A stretch of 64,000 bases of DNA from Polaribacter sp. Hel_I_88 (GTDB lineage: Bacteria > Bacteroidota > Bacteroidia > Flavobacteriales > Flavobacteriaceae), in assembly GCF_000687935.1 (NCBI RefSeq), contig NZ_JHZZ01000001.1:3854001-3918000 (forward strand). Direction: 5' to 3'. Positions 35,917 through 44,187 of the stretch are shown in pieces (position 1 is the stretch's first letter; each line of letters begins with the position of its first letter). The translations under genes were made by a program, and so were the position numbers. The notes under the pieces are model-generated. The model searched no databases. It had not been told where the DNA came from and saw only the letters and a program-made list of their open reading frames with translations.

Positions 35917-36087
35917 TGTAAAATTAGACCATGATGTGGTATATTTTTTAGTATATTTTTTTTGTTGTACTTAAAAATTGACCAAAAAAGTGTTTGATAA
36001 TTATTTTTTAAATTAATTAAGTTGTCAGTTTTAATTCTAATATTCTCAAAAACAACTGTTCTTATATATTGCTGATGGTCAAACTTG

Positions 36088-36111
36088 AATACTTAAAATG
36101 GTTTAAGTATT
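36088..36111. promoter_or_regulatory. Perfect 10-bp inverted repeat
   Basis: AATACTTAAA and TTTAAGTATT pair exactly around ATGG. It lies about 420 bases upstream of the fusion gene and 300 bases after the SusCD terminator, so it is not placed like a terminator. It could be an operator or a hairpin. Nothing else supports a role. Confidence 0.4.
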
Positions 36112-36402
36112 AATTATTGTTGATTATTTATATTTTGTTGTGCAGTCTAGTTTCTATTATAAAGACTTTAAAATTATAAGCAATTAATCCTCTTTGTCCG
36201 TAAAAATTGATACAGACTAGCTACATCATTTAAAATAATAAAAAATAGTGATTAAAAGGAATACTATTGATTCTAAAATATATAGATACTTTTAAAATTC
36301 ATCAGTATTTATGAGTAATTGAAACATACCTCAATTATTCAAATAAAATACTAACTGCAACAATTATAACTATAACAGCTTTTAAAACACAGGAAGTTAC
36401 GA

Positions 36403-36442
36403 ATAAAAAAACCAATAAAGGCAAAAAGTCTTTATTGGTTTT
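36403..36442 (-). terminator. Terminator of the SusCD transcript
   Basis: AAAACCAATAAAG pairs exactly with CTTTATTGGTTTT around a 9-base loop, 31 bases beyond the stop of the last SGBP gene. On the minus strand a T-run follows. It divides the locus into two transcripts. Confidence 0.85.
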
Positions 36443-36472
36443 AAGTTATTTAGAAGTAATACTTATTTTACT

Positions 36473-37387
36473 CTACTCTATTTCAATTATAAACCACCAA
36501 TCAAACTGGTTATTACCATCTGTAGTTTTTAACATTAATTCATTTGGGACATCTCTTGCAAAAATTTCATATTGAAAGTTACCTCCAGTATAATAACCTA
36601 TAAAAGCATTAGAAGATAAATTAATAGTTTCTACACCTCCTGGAGCTGTTAATTGAAAAGAACCTGTATAGTCTGCATAGGCATAATTTTCAATATCGGC
36701 TCCGTTAACAGAACCTGCTGTATTTGGACCTAATCCATTTATTATTAATGGATCTCTCCCAAAAACATCTCCATTTGTAATGTGCATAAAAGTTCCATCA
36801 GAACTGAATACATATCTATCATCATACATACCAACACCCGCTTTTTCATCTGGACCAGCTCCAAAAAACTCTGATGGAATTGTTCCTCCAACTGGACCTA
36901 ACCCAAAATGCTTATCTTTTGATGCTTTAATCTTCCAAGTTCTTGATGTTACTGCGTTTGGATTTGCTGGATCAAAATTAAATAGTTTTGATTTTAACTC
37001 TTCTGGAGCTGAATATGTTGCTAAAACATCTACTTGAATTGTTTTGCTAGAAGATACACCTGCAGTTCCTGAAGCTATTACAGTAACTGTATACGTATTT
37101 AAACCTAAATTGCTAAATATAATATCTTGCTCCCCAGTTAATGTTACATACTCTGTTGCTCCATAAACAAATTTAAATGACAATGCATTGTCTGCAGTTG
37201 CTGTAAATTTTACTTCTCCAGTACCATCTCCATTAGGGTTTGCTGCATCTGCTCCAGCAATTTCTGCTGTAATTTGTATGTTAGATGGCGTTATTATATC
37301 ACCAAATGAATAATCATCTTCTTGACAGCTATACAAAGCAATCATTAAAGAAAATAGAATTATATAACTATTTTTTATGTTTTTCAT
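36473..37387 (-). CDS. SusE-position surface lipoprotein
   Basis: The 304-residue lipoprotein (signal ends at C21, IALYSC) has an N-terminal PKD/Ig-like domain (about 35-125, VKFTATADNALSFKFVYG). A C-terminal sandwich (about 135-304) is rich in glycine and aromatic residues (SRTWKIKASKDKHFGLGP, YDDRYVFSSDGTFMHIT, NQFDWWFIIEIE). The second domain resembles lipocalin-like or jelly-roll modules found next to or fused with flavobacterial GH16 enzymes. It stands where SusE/F proteins stand in starch loci, as the last gene of the SusCD transcript. Probably it is a surface glycan-binding protein. No catalytic motif is evident. Confidence 0.8.
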   Translation of the reverse strand: MKNIKNSYIILFSLMIALYSCQEDDYSFGDIITPSNIQITAEIAGADAANPNGDGTGEVKFTATADNALSFKFVYGATEYVTLTGEQDIIFSNLGLNTYTVTVIASGTAGVSSSKTIQVDVLATYSAPEELKSKLFNFDPANPNAVTSRTWKIKASKDKHFGLGPVGGTIPSEFFGAGPDEKAGVGMYDDRYVFSSDGTFMHITNGDVFGRDPLIINGLGPNTAGSVNGADIENYAYADYTGSFQLTAPGGVETINLSSNAFIGYYTGGNFQYEIFARDVPNELMLKTTDGNNQFDWWFIIEIE

Positions 37388-37430
37388 TTTTATGTTTTTT
37401 TAAGAATTAACTTTTGTTTGATTCGTTATT

Positions 37431-39431
37431 TTAATTGATTGTTAATACAACATTATCAATATTAACTAATCCATTTTCTCCATTTAAATCAAATAAAACA
37501 CGAGCGTCTGTAGCTCCGAAAGTATCTGAAGATAATGTTAGTGTATAATTTGTTCTTGTTGTTGTAATATCTACTGATTTTGAATCATTTGAAAAATCTC
37601 CTCCACTTAGCCCAATACCTCCAATAATAGATCTATCTACATCAGACCAAGCATCAAAAGTTAAAGTATAGGTATTACCTTGTACAATTTCTAATTTCTG
37701 ACTTACATTAACAAGAAATGGCTCATTTGGATTTGCATTTGTAACATTTTCAGAATAATACGTATTTCCTCCAACTGTTACTACTGGTGCTGCACTATTA
37801 TCATCTACACCCACTAACCAAGAGTCACTTCCGTTTTCAAAATCTCCATTGGTTAATAAATTATCTACTTGTAATTTTAAAGAAACATCATCTATATTCA
37901 CTAAGCCATTATCTCCATTTAAATCAAATAGAACACGTGCATCAGCAGCTCCAAAAGAATCTGAAGATAATATTAATTCATATTGTGATTTTGTAGTTGT
38001 AATGTTTACTGATTTTGAATCATTTGAAAAATCTCCTCCACTCAATCCAATACCTCCAATAATAGATCTATTAGTATCTGACCAAGCATCAAAAGTTAAA
38101 ACATAAGTATTTCCTTGAACAATGTTCAATTTTTGACTAACATTTACTAAAAATGGTTGAGTTGGGTTTGCTCCTGTTACATTTACAGAATAATAAGTAT
38201 TTCCACCAACAGTTACAACTGGTGCAGAACTATTATCATCTACACCAACTAACCAAGAATCACTTCCGTTTTCGAAATCGCCATTGGTTAACAATCCACT
38301 ATCAAAAGGGGCAGCTGCTGGTGCTTTATAAAAGTAAAAGTTATCAATATAAACTACGCCTGCAACACCATCTGAATCTATTAATAATTGTGTGATTTTT
38401 TCTTTATTAGATAAATTTCCTCCATCAAAAGCGGCCATATCTATTTCAATACTTTGCCAAGATCCGCCTTCTGTTGTTCCTAAAGAAACTTCTGCTTCTC
38501 CACCATCTACAGTGTTTACAATTTTTACAGACAAACCATTTGTTATTCCTTCTGGCACCCAATAATCAATGTGCATCATTTCCATTGAGGAAACACTAAC
38601 ACCTGTATCATAGTTGGTAACCATTCCTAAAAAATCTAAATTAGTAAGCTTCCAAACATTATTACCATCTATTGTAGTAGCTTCAAAATTTGTAGCTGAC
38701 CAATCTGTTGGTAATTCATTTAGAGTTACGTTTGTATATTTATCACTAAAAATAGACACAACATCTGTTGCCTCTCTATTTCTAGGAGTTGGAGCTGCCA
38801 CCAAAGGTGCTAAAATTTCTGTAACTTCAAAATCTTCTGTATATTCTGTAGTCGCTATTGCACCACCTTTTACAACTACTCTTGTTGTGTAAACCCCAGG
38901 GGTTTGATATTGATAATTAATAGTCTCACCAATATTTGCTGTTGCTGCAGGTTGATTAACACCTGTTTCTCCTGAATAAAACTCATACATTGTAGCAAAA
39001 TCTGCTGTTGCTGTAATGTTTACTTGCTTTGATATTGCTGCATCATTCTCTAGAGTAACGACTACATTTTGTGGCGCTTTAAAAGAAACTACTAAAGGTT
39101 GTGTAACTTCGGTTTCATCCCCTTTTAAATTAGATGCAACAATTGTAACATTGTAAGAACCTTCTGCATAAATTTTCTTTGCATTTTCTCCAGGTAACAA
39201 TGTTACTGAATCTGAATTATCTCCAAAAAGAACTTTAAAACCAGCAGCGCCTTCTGCTGTTGGTGTAATTGTAACTGCTCCTGTATTATCTTGAGTAATT
39301 TCGAAGGTAGCACTAACGTTTGTTGGCGGCAATATTGCATCTGTAAATGATGTATCTCTTAAATCTTCCTCACAAGCTATTACTAAAAATAGTAAGAAAA
39401 AGATTTTGTAAAAGTTTTTAATATTTTTCAT
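37431..39431 (-). CDS. Multi-modular surface glycan-binding lipoprotein
   Basis: The 666-residue lipoprotein (C20, LLFLVIAC) has two PKD/Ig-like domains (about 30-205). A module beginning ATDVVSIFSDKYTNV and ending VYIDNFYFYK covers about 220-372. Two tandem CBM4-like modules (about 380-525 and 530-666) begin LLTNGDFENGSDSWLVGVDD. The tandem modules are nearly identical, differing at a modest number of sites, which points to a recent internal duplication. CBM4-type modules often bind beta-1,3-glucan, supporting laminarin as substrate. It follows SusD by 20 bases. It probably acts with SusC/SusD in capturing the chain at the surface. Confidence 0.86.
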   Translation of the reverse strand: MKNIKNFYKIFFLLFLVIACEEDLRDTSFTDAILPPTNVSATFEITQDNTGAVTITPTAEGAAGFKVLFGDNSDSVTLLPGENAKKIYAEGSYNVTIVASNLKGDETEVTQPLVVSFKAPQNVVVTLENDAAISKQVNITATADFATMYEFYSGETGVNQPAATANIGETINYQYQTPGVYTTRVVVKGGAIATTEYTEDFEVTEILAPLVAAPTPRNREATDVVSIFSDKYTNVTLNELPTDWSATNFEATTIDGNNVWKLTNLDFLGMVTNYDTGVSVSSMEMMHIDYWVPEGITNGLSVKIVNTVDGGEAEVSLGTTEGGSWQSIEIDMAAFDGGNLSNKEKITQLLIDSDGVAGVVYIDNFYFYKAPAAAPFDSGLLTNGDFENGSDSWLVGVDDNSSAPVVTVGGNTYYSVNVTGANPTQPFLVNVSQKLNIVQGNTYVLTFDAWSDTNRSIIGGIGLSGGDFSNDSKSVNITTTKSQYELILSSDSFGAADARVLFDLNGDNGLVNIDDVSLKLQVDNLLTNGDFENGSDSWLVGVDDNSAAPVVTVGGNTYYSENVTNANPNEPFLVNVSQKLEIVQGNTYTLTFDAWSDVDRSIIGGIGLSGGDFSNDSKSVDITTTRTNYTLTLSSDTFGATDARVLFDLNGENGLVNIDNVVLTIN
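37441..38300. repeat. Tandem intragenic duplication of a CBM-coding unit
   Basis: Two units of about 430 bases (approximately 37441-37860 and 37865-38300) encode the same module, with shared DNA words such as TCAAATAAAACACG/TCAAATAGAACACG and CTCCACTTAGCCCAATACCT/CTCCACTCAATCCAATACCT. The unit limits are approximate. Confidence 0.85.
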
Positions 39432-39451
39432 TATAATATTTTTTATAAAAT

Positions 39452-40930
39452 TTAGTAATTAGGATTTTGATCCCATCTATTTCCTGCTAATTGAATTTCT
39501 ATAGCAGGTATTGGAAAAACTTCATGTTTACCAGTTTGAAAACCATCAATTTCTTGAGCAGCTCTTCCTGTTCTAACTAAATCGAAAAAACGATGCCCTT
39601 CACCTACCAATTCTACTCTTCTTTCATTTAATATATTATCATACAAAGTAGTACCTGTTGCTGTAATATTATTAGTTGCGTTTCCAAAAGCTCTGGTTCT
39701 TACTCTATTTAAATACGCCTGTGCTTTTGTATCGTTTGGTGTAGAACTTTTGTTAAAAGCTTCTGCAGCCATTAGCAACACATCTGCAAAACGAATAGCT
39801 CTGTAATTATTAGGGTTTGTTAAGTTCCTATCTCCCTGTGCTGAATTACTTCTTACTCTAGGAATATACTTTCTATTAAAATAACCTGTATGCTCATTTC
39901 CTGTTCCAAATGTTGCTCCTGTACTTGCTGCCCATGCATCAATATCTAAAATTGCAACATCTTTTCTTAAATCTCCAGCTTCGAAAGCATCTACAACTTC
40001 TTGAACTGGTACGTTAAAACTAAATCCTGATGAAAAATCTGGACCTGAATATGCTCTAACTCCATTAAAACCGACTGCTACATTACCTTCACTACATTGT
40101 AAGCAACCAAAACCAGCTCCTTGACCTTCAAAATATTGAACTTCAAAAACAGACTCTATATTATTTTCACCTACTTCTTCAAAAATTGTGTTATAATCTG
40201 AAACTAAGTCATAAGGACCATTTAAAATTAAATCGTCTAAAACAGCTGCTGACTCATTATATTTATTTTGATATAAATACGCTTTCCCTAATAAAGCTTG
40301 TGCAGCACCTTTTGTAACCCTACCTGGTTGAGACTGTATGTATGGAAGATTATTAGCAGCAAAAATTAAATCTGCTTCTATTTGCGCATATACCTCTGCT
40401 TTAGGTGTTCTATCAATTGTAAATTGTTCTCCAAATAAAATTCTTTTATCTACAGCTAATGGAACATCTCCAAACCATTTTACGAGTTCAAAATAATAAT
40501 AAGCTCTTAAAAAAGTAGCTTCTGCAATTATTTGCTCTTTGCCTACAAAATCTGTTTTATCCTTAAATTCAAGAATATAATTTGCTCGGTTCACACCTGC
40601 AAACATCCAATTCCAAATATCTCTTAATTGAGCATTAAGAGGAGTATGAATCATGTCATCTACTTCCTGAATACCAAGAACGTCTGTCGCACTTTCTCCA
40701 CCTGCTAAAGAGTTGTCTGAAGCTATTTCTCCTAACATTACATTTAAATAAGTAGATTGTAACAAATCGTAAGCACCAATAATTGCGTCTTCGTAATCTT
40801 CTTGTGTGTTAAAGAAATCTTCTGAATTGGTTGATGTTGGTTTTACATCAACAAAATCATCACTACAAGAAAAACTAAATCCGGCTACAAGTAGTAGTAA
40901 AGTATATATTTTTATGTTTATTTTTTTCAT
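39452..40930 (-). CDS. susD: SusD-like glycan-binding outer-membrane lipoprotein
   Basis: The 492-residue RagB/SusD protein is a lipoprotein (VAGFSFSC, C22) with the typical start VDVKPTSTNSEDFFNTQEDYEDAIIGAYD. The TPR-like helices include FLRAYYYFELVKWFGDVPL, and RAIRFADVLLMAAEAFNK and NERRVELVGEGHRFFDLVRTG mark the C-terminal part. SusD forms the lid over the SusC pore and helps load oligosaccharides. It lies 10 bases after SusC. Laminarin as ligand is inferred from the surrounding GH16, GH17, GH30 and GH149 genes, since SusD sequence alone does not name the sugar. Confidence 0.95.
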   Translation of the reverse strand: MKKINIKIYTLLLLVAGFSFSCSDDFVDVKPTSTNSEDFFNTQEDYEDAIIGAYDLLQSTYLNVMLGEIASDNSLAGGESATDVLGIQEVDDMIHTPLNAQLRDIWNWMFAGVNRANYILEFKDKTDFVGKEQIIAEATFLRAYYYFELVKWFGDVPLAVDKRILFGEQFTIDRTPKAEVYAQIEADLIFAANNLPYIQSQPGRVTKGAAQALLGKAYLYQNKYNESAAVLDDLILNGPYDLVSDYNTIFEEVGENNIESVFEVQYFEGQGAGFGCLQCSEGNVAVGFNGVRAYSGPDFSSGFSFNVPVQEVVDAFEAGDLRKDVAILDIDAWAASTGATFGTGNEHTGYFNRKYIPRVRSNSAQGDRNLTNPNNYRAIRFADVLLMAAEAFNKSSTPNDTKAQAYLNRVRTRAFGNATNNITATGTTLYDNILNERRVELVGEGHRFFDLVRTGRAAQEIDGFQTGKHEVFPIPAIEIQLAGNRWDQNPNY

Positions 40931-40940
40931 TATTTATTTT

Positions 40941-43900
40941 TTAAAAATTAACATTTATTCCTAATAAGAATGTTTGTGGACTTGGGTAAAAACCTTGATC
41001 TATTCCTCCACCAATTGGAGCTCCATTAGATGTTGTTGGATCATAACCTCTATAATTACTTATTGTAAATAAGTTGGTTGCAGAGACAAATAATCTTACT
41101 TTATCAAACTCTAATCTTTCTAAGGTTTTTTCTCCAACAGTATAACCAAATTGTACACTTTGTAATCTTAAGAAAGAACCATCTTCCACATAAAAATCTG
41201 AAAATAAATTGTTACTAGTTGCTCCTGTTGTAACTCTTGGAAAAGAATTGCTTGTTCCTTCACCTGTCCATCTATCTAAAAAATAAGCTGGTCTGTTTGT
41301 TAATGGTAAAGTTCTTTCATAATTTCTTACGATTTCGTTTCCTAAAGACGCAAATGCGTAGGCGTTAAAGTCGAATCTTTTGTAGTTGAAGGATAAATTT
41401 AATCCCATTGTTATGTCTGCAATCGGATCTCCAATATAGGTTCTATCATCAGGATCTATAACTCCATCTCCATTTGTATCTACAAATCTTAAATCTCCAG
41501 GTGCTGCATTTGCTTGTGTTGCATGTGCATTTACTTCTGTTTGATTTTGAAACAATCCATCTGTTTGGTATCCGTAAAAATATCCGATAGGAAAACCAGC
41601 TTCCATTCTTGATGGTGGTTCTTGACCAACTCCAAAACTTCCACCTTCTATTATTCCTGTTTGATTTCCAACAAAAGTAACTTCGTTATTCAGCTTTGTA
41701 AAGTTGTAGTTTACATTGTATCTAAAATCTTCAGAGATATTGTCTTTGTAACCCAAAGAGAATTCAAAACCTTTATTTACTACAGTTCCTGCATTAATTA
41801 CTGGAACAGAAGAACCTGGAGCAGCAACTCCAATAATCCCTGATGTTTGTGCAGAAACTAATAAATCTTCAGTAGTTTTCTTAAAGTAATCCATAGTAAG
41901 GTTCACTTTATTAAAAAGCTCTAAATCTAAACCAAAGTTTAACGGAATTTGTTGCTCCCATTTAATTTCTGGGTTTGCGATTGGTCCAATTGCTAAACCT
42001 TGTGATAATTGATTATCAAATACATATTCTGCTTCACCATTTAGAATAGAAACAAATCTAAATCCAGGAATCCTATCATTACCGATAATACCATAACTTG
42101 CTCTTAATTTTAAGAAACTGATTGTTTCAGACTCCTTTAAAAAATCTTCTTCTGAAGCTACCCAACCTGCAGATGCTGTTGGAAAAAAACCAAATTTATT
42201 TTCAGGTCCAAAGTTTGAAGAACCATCTCTTCTTATAACTGCAGAAAATAAGTATTTCCCATCAAAAGCATATTGTAATCTAGCAAAATAAGATAACAAA
42301 CGGCTATCGAATACTAAATTACTTCCATTATTATTATTTTTAAAAATTTCTAAACCGTTACCATTTTCAATTACACCATTTACACTCAAATCGTTTACAG
42401 TAGTTCCTATAGCATTGCTTGTTAAATTTCTTTCGAATCTACTAGTACTTTTAAATACAGAGGTACCAATCATGGCTTTTACATCATGCACATCATCATA
42501 CACTCTTTCATATTTAGCGAAAGTATCAAAAGTATAATCAAAATAACTTTGTTTAAAATCAGAAAACGTTGCAACTTCGTTATTAAAAACATTTCCAATA
42601 CCATAATTAGCAATTGGATTAAAGGTGTTTGAATTTACTAAAGAATAATTTGCTTGAAATCTAGTTTCTACTGAAAAGTAATCTAAAAAGTTATAATTTA
42701 AACCATAACTTCCTGAAATCTTGTTAATCCATGTTCTATTCTCTGCATTATCTATTTGTGCCAAAGGATTTGCAACTTCAATACCTGTACCAATAACTGG
42801 TGGTAGAGAAAAGTCTCCACTTGCATTTCTAACAGGTGTTGTTGGCGGCATGTTAACAGCATTAAACAAGATAGAACCTAATGTATTTTCTATAAGATTT
42901 CTTTTGTTTGTGTTTGTATATATTGTTGATGATGTAAACTTTAAATTATCTAAAATATCTGTGTTGTAATTAAATCTTAAATTACTTCTGTTAAAGTTCG
43001 CTTTATCTCCACCTACAATTCCATCTTGACTTAAAACTGCCAAACCAAAAGAATAGGTAGATTTTTCTGTTCCTTTGTTTAAAGTATAATCAATATTAAA
43101 TGTTGGTGCGTTTTCAAAAACTCTACCTTGCCAATCAGTACCTTGTCCAAGTCCGCTAATATTTGAAAATGGTAAAACTTCACCATTTGCTGCAAAAGCT
43201 TCATTTGCTAGCAAAGCATATTCAGTTGCATTCAACATAGGAATTTCTCTTGTAGTTTGTTGAAAACCATACTGCATATTTAAAATCGATTTAAAATCTG
43301 AGTTTTTTCTACCTGTTTTAGTAGTTACTAAAATAACCCCATTTGCTGCACGTACTCCATAAATACCAGCAGAAGCATCTTTTAAGATGTTTATAGACTC
43401 AATATCTGATGGATTTACAACACTTAAATCCTCAATAACTCTACCATCTAATAAAATTAAAGGTCTGCTATCGCCATTTGTAGAAACACCTCTAATTCTT
43501 ATATTAGAAGCTGCTCCTGGTGACCCAGAATTTTGTGTAATATTTACACCTGCAACTTGCCCTTGTAAAGCTTGCTCTATCCTTGTTGGTTTTAAATCGT
43601 CTATAGTTGCACTAGAGACTACTGCAACTGCACCAGTAACTTCCTTTTTTTTCTGTGTACCATACCCGATTACAACAATTTCATCTAAAGCTTCTGTAGA
43701 TTGCTCTAAAGAAACATTAATTGTTTCTGTATCTACTACAACTTCCTTTTTCTTATATCCTAAATAATTAAAGACCAAAACTGATCCTTTTGCAATTTTA
43801 GAAAAACTGTATAAACCATCAAAATCTGTTTCTGTACCAGAAATGGTTCCTTTAATACTAATACTTACTCCTGGTAAAACCTCTCCAGAAAGGGCATCTT

Positions 43901-43985
43901 TAACAACTCCATTTACATTTATTGTTTGAGCACTGGCTAAAACCGTAAAGAATGTAAATAACAGTAATGTGATTTTTTTTCTCAT
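40941..43985 (-). CDS. susC: SusC-like TonB-dependent oligosaccharide transporter
   Basis: The start is set at the ATG at 43985 (MRKKITLLLFTFF...). A GTG at 44015 in the same frame overlaps the promoter -7 motif and would hide the signal peptide. The 1014-residue protein has a CarboxypepD-regulatory-like domain (NGVVKDALSGEVLPGVSISIKG) and a TonB-box-like region (EIVVIGYGTQKKKEVTGAV). A plug domain (ALQGQVAGVNITQNSGSPG) and a 22-strand barrel complete it. It imports oligosaccharides across the outer membrane with energy from TonB. It is the first gene of the SusCD transcript, next to the locus regulator and a candidate operator. Confidence 0.95.
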   Translation of the reverse strand: MRKKITLLLFTFFTVLASAQTINVNGVVKDALSGEVLPGVSISIKGTISGTETDFDGLYSFSKIAKGSVLVFNYLGYKKKEVVVDTETINVSLEQSTEALDEIVVIGYGTQKKKEVTGAVAVVSSATIDDLKPTRIEQALQGQVAGVNITQNSGSPGAASNIRIRGVSTNGDSRPLILLDGRVIEDLSVVNPSDIESINILKDASAGIYGVRAANGVILVTTKTGRKNSDFKSILNMQYGFQQTTREIPMLNATEYALLANEAFAANGEVLPFSNISGLGQGTDWQGRVFENAPTFNIDYTLNKGTEKSTYSFGLAVLSQDGIVGGDKANFNRSNLRFNYNTDILDNLKFTSSTIYTNTNKRNLIENTLGSILFNAVNMPPTTPVRNASGDFSLPPVIGTGIEVANPLAQIDNAENRTWINKISGSYGLNYNFLDYFSVETRFQANYSLVNSNTFNPIANYGIGNVFNNEVATFSDFKQSYFDYTFDTFAKYERVYDDVHDVKAMIGTSVFKSTSRFERNLTSNAIGTTVNDLSVNGVIENGNGLEIFKNNNNGSNLVFDSRLLSYFARLQYAFDGKYLFSAVIRRDGSSNFGPENKFGFFPTASAGWVASEEDFLKESETISFLKLRASYGIIGNDRIPGFRFVSILNGEAEYVFDNQLSQGLAIGPIANPEIKWEQQIPLNFGLDLELFNKVNLTMDYFKKTTEDLLVSAQTSGIIGVAAPGSSVPVINAGTVVNKGFEFSLGYKDNISEDFRYNVNYNFTKLNNEVTFVGNQTGIIEGGSFGVGQEPPSRMEAGFPIGYFYGYQTDGLFQNQTEVNAHATQANAAPGDLRFVDTNGDGVIDPDDRTYIGDPIADITMGLNLSFNYKRFDFNAYAFASLGNEIVRNYERTLPLTNRPAYFLDRWTGEGTSNSFPRVTTGATSNNLFSDFYVEDGSFLRLQSVQFGYTVGEKTLERLEFDKVRLFVSATNLFTISNYRGYDPTTSNGAPIGGGIDQGFYPSPQTFLLGINVNF

Positions 43986-44014
43986 AAAAAAAAGTTTAAA
44001 TTTTGATTCATTCA

Positions 44015-44022
44015 CAAAAATA
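44015..44022 (-). promoter_or_regulatory. -7 promoter element of SusC
   Basis: The minus strand reads TATTTTTG, an exact TAnnTTTG. It ends 30 bases before the chosen SusC start. No strong -33 TTG is visible, which fits a promoter that needs an activator. Confidence 0.5.
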
Positions 44023-44141
44023 ACGCTTCTTATTTATTAAAATCACAATAAAAGCCACAATAAAAAACATACAAAAGAAAATAAGTGCACAAACCCTTAC
44101 AAACACTACTGTTAAGGAAAGCTTAAAAAAAACTAAAAAAC

Positions 44142-44161
44142 ACAATGTTGTGGTATTGTAT
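44142..44161 (-). promoter_or_regulatory. 20-bp candidate operator, copy upstream of SusC
   Basis: The sequence ACAATGTTGTGGTATTGTAT (plus-strand reading) is identical to 35897-35916. It lies about 157 bases upstream of the SusC start, between the regulator stop and SusC. The ACAAT-N8-ATTGT dyad suits a dimeric helix-turn-helix regulator. Confidence 0.65.
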
Positions 44162-44187
44162 AGGTTTTTTTTGGGGTGATTTATATT

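Larger units (their letters stand above)
35671..36472. other. Long regulatory intergenic region before the fusion gene
   Basis: This 802-base gap separates the SusCD transcript from the glycosidase-barrel transcript. It holds the terminator of the former (36403-36442), the candidate operator copies (35897-35942) and a perfect 10-bp inverted repeat (36088-36111). No open frame was seen. No exact TAnnTTTG was found on the minus strand. The closest is TGATTTTG at 35724-35731. Confidence 0.65.

Noticed and set aside
37441-38300. CRISPR or minisatellite array
   Set aside because: There are only two long units and both are coding, in frame with a binding-module fold.
39452-43985. SusC/SusD as the missing uptake pair of the alpha-glucan operon
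   Set aside because: The direction, the shared 20-bp operator with the second laminarin transcript, the CBM4-like partner protein and the regulator between it and the alpha-glucan operon all favour beta-glucan. Substrate cannot be proven from sequence.
43985-44015. GTG at 44015 as the SusC start
   Set aside because: It overlaps the TAnnTTTG promoter motif and puts ten polar residues before a clean signal peptide. The ATG at 43985 fits better.
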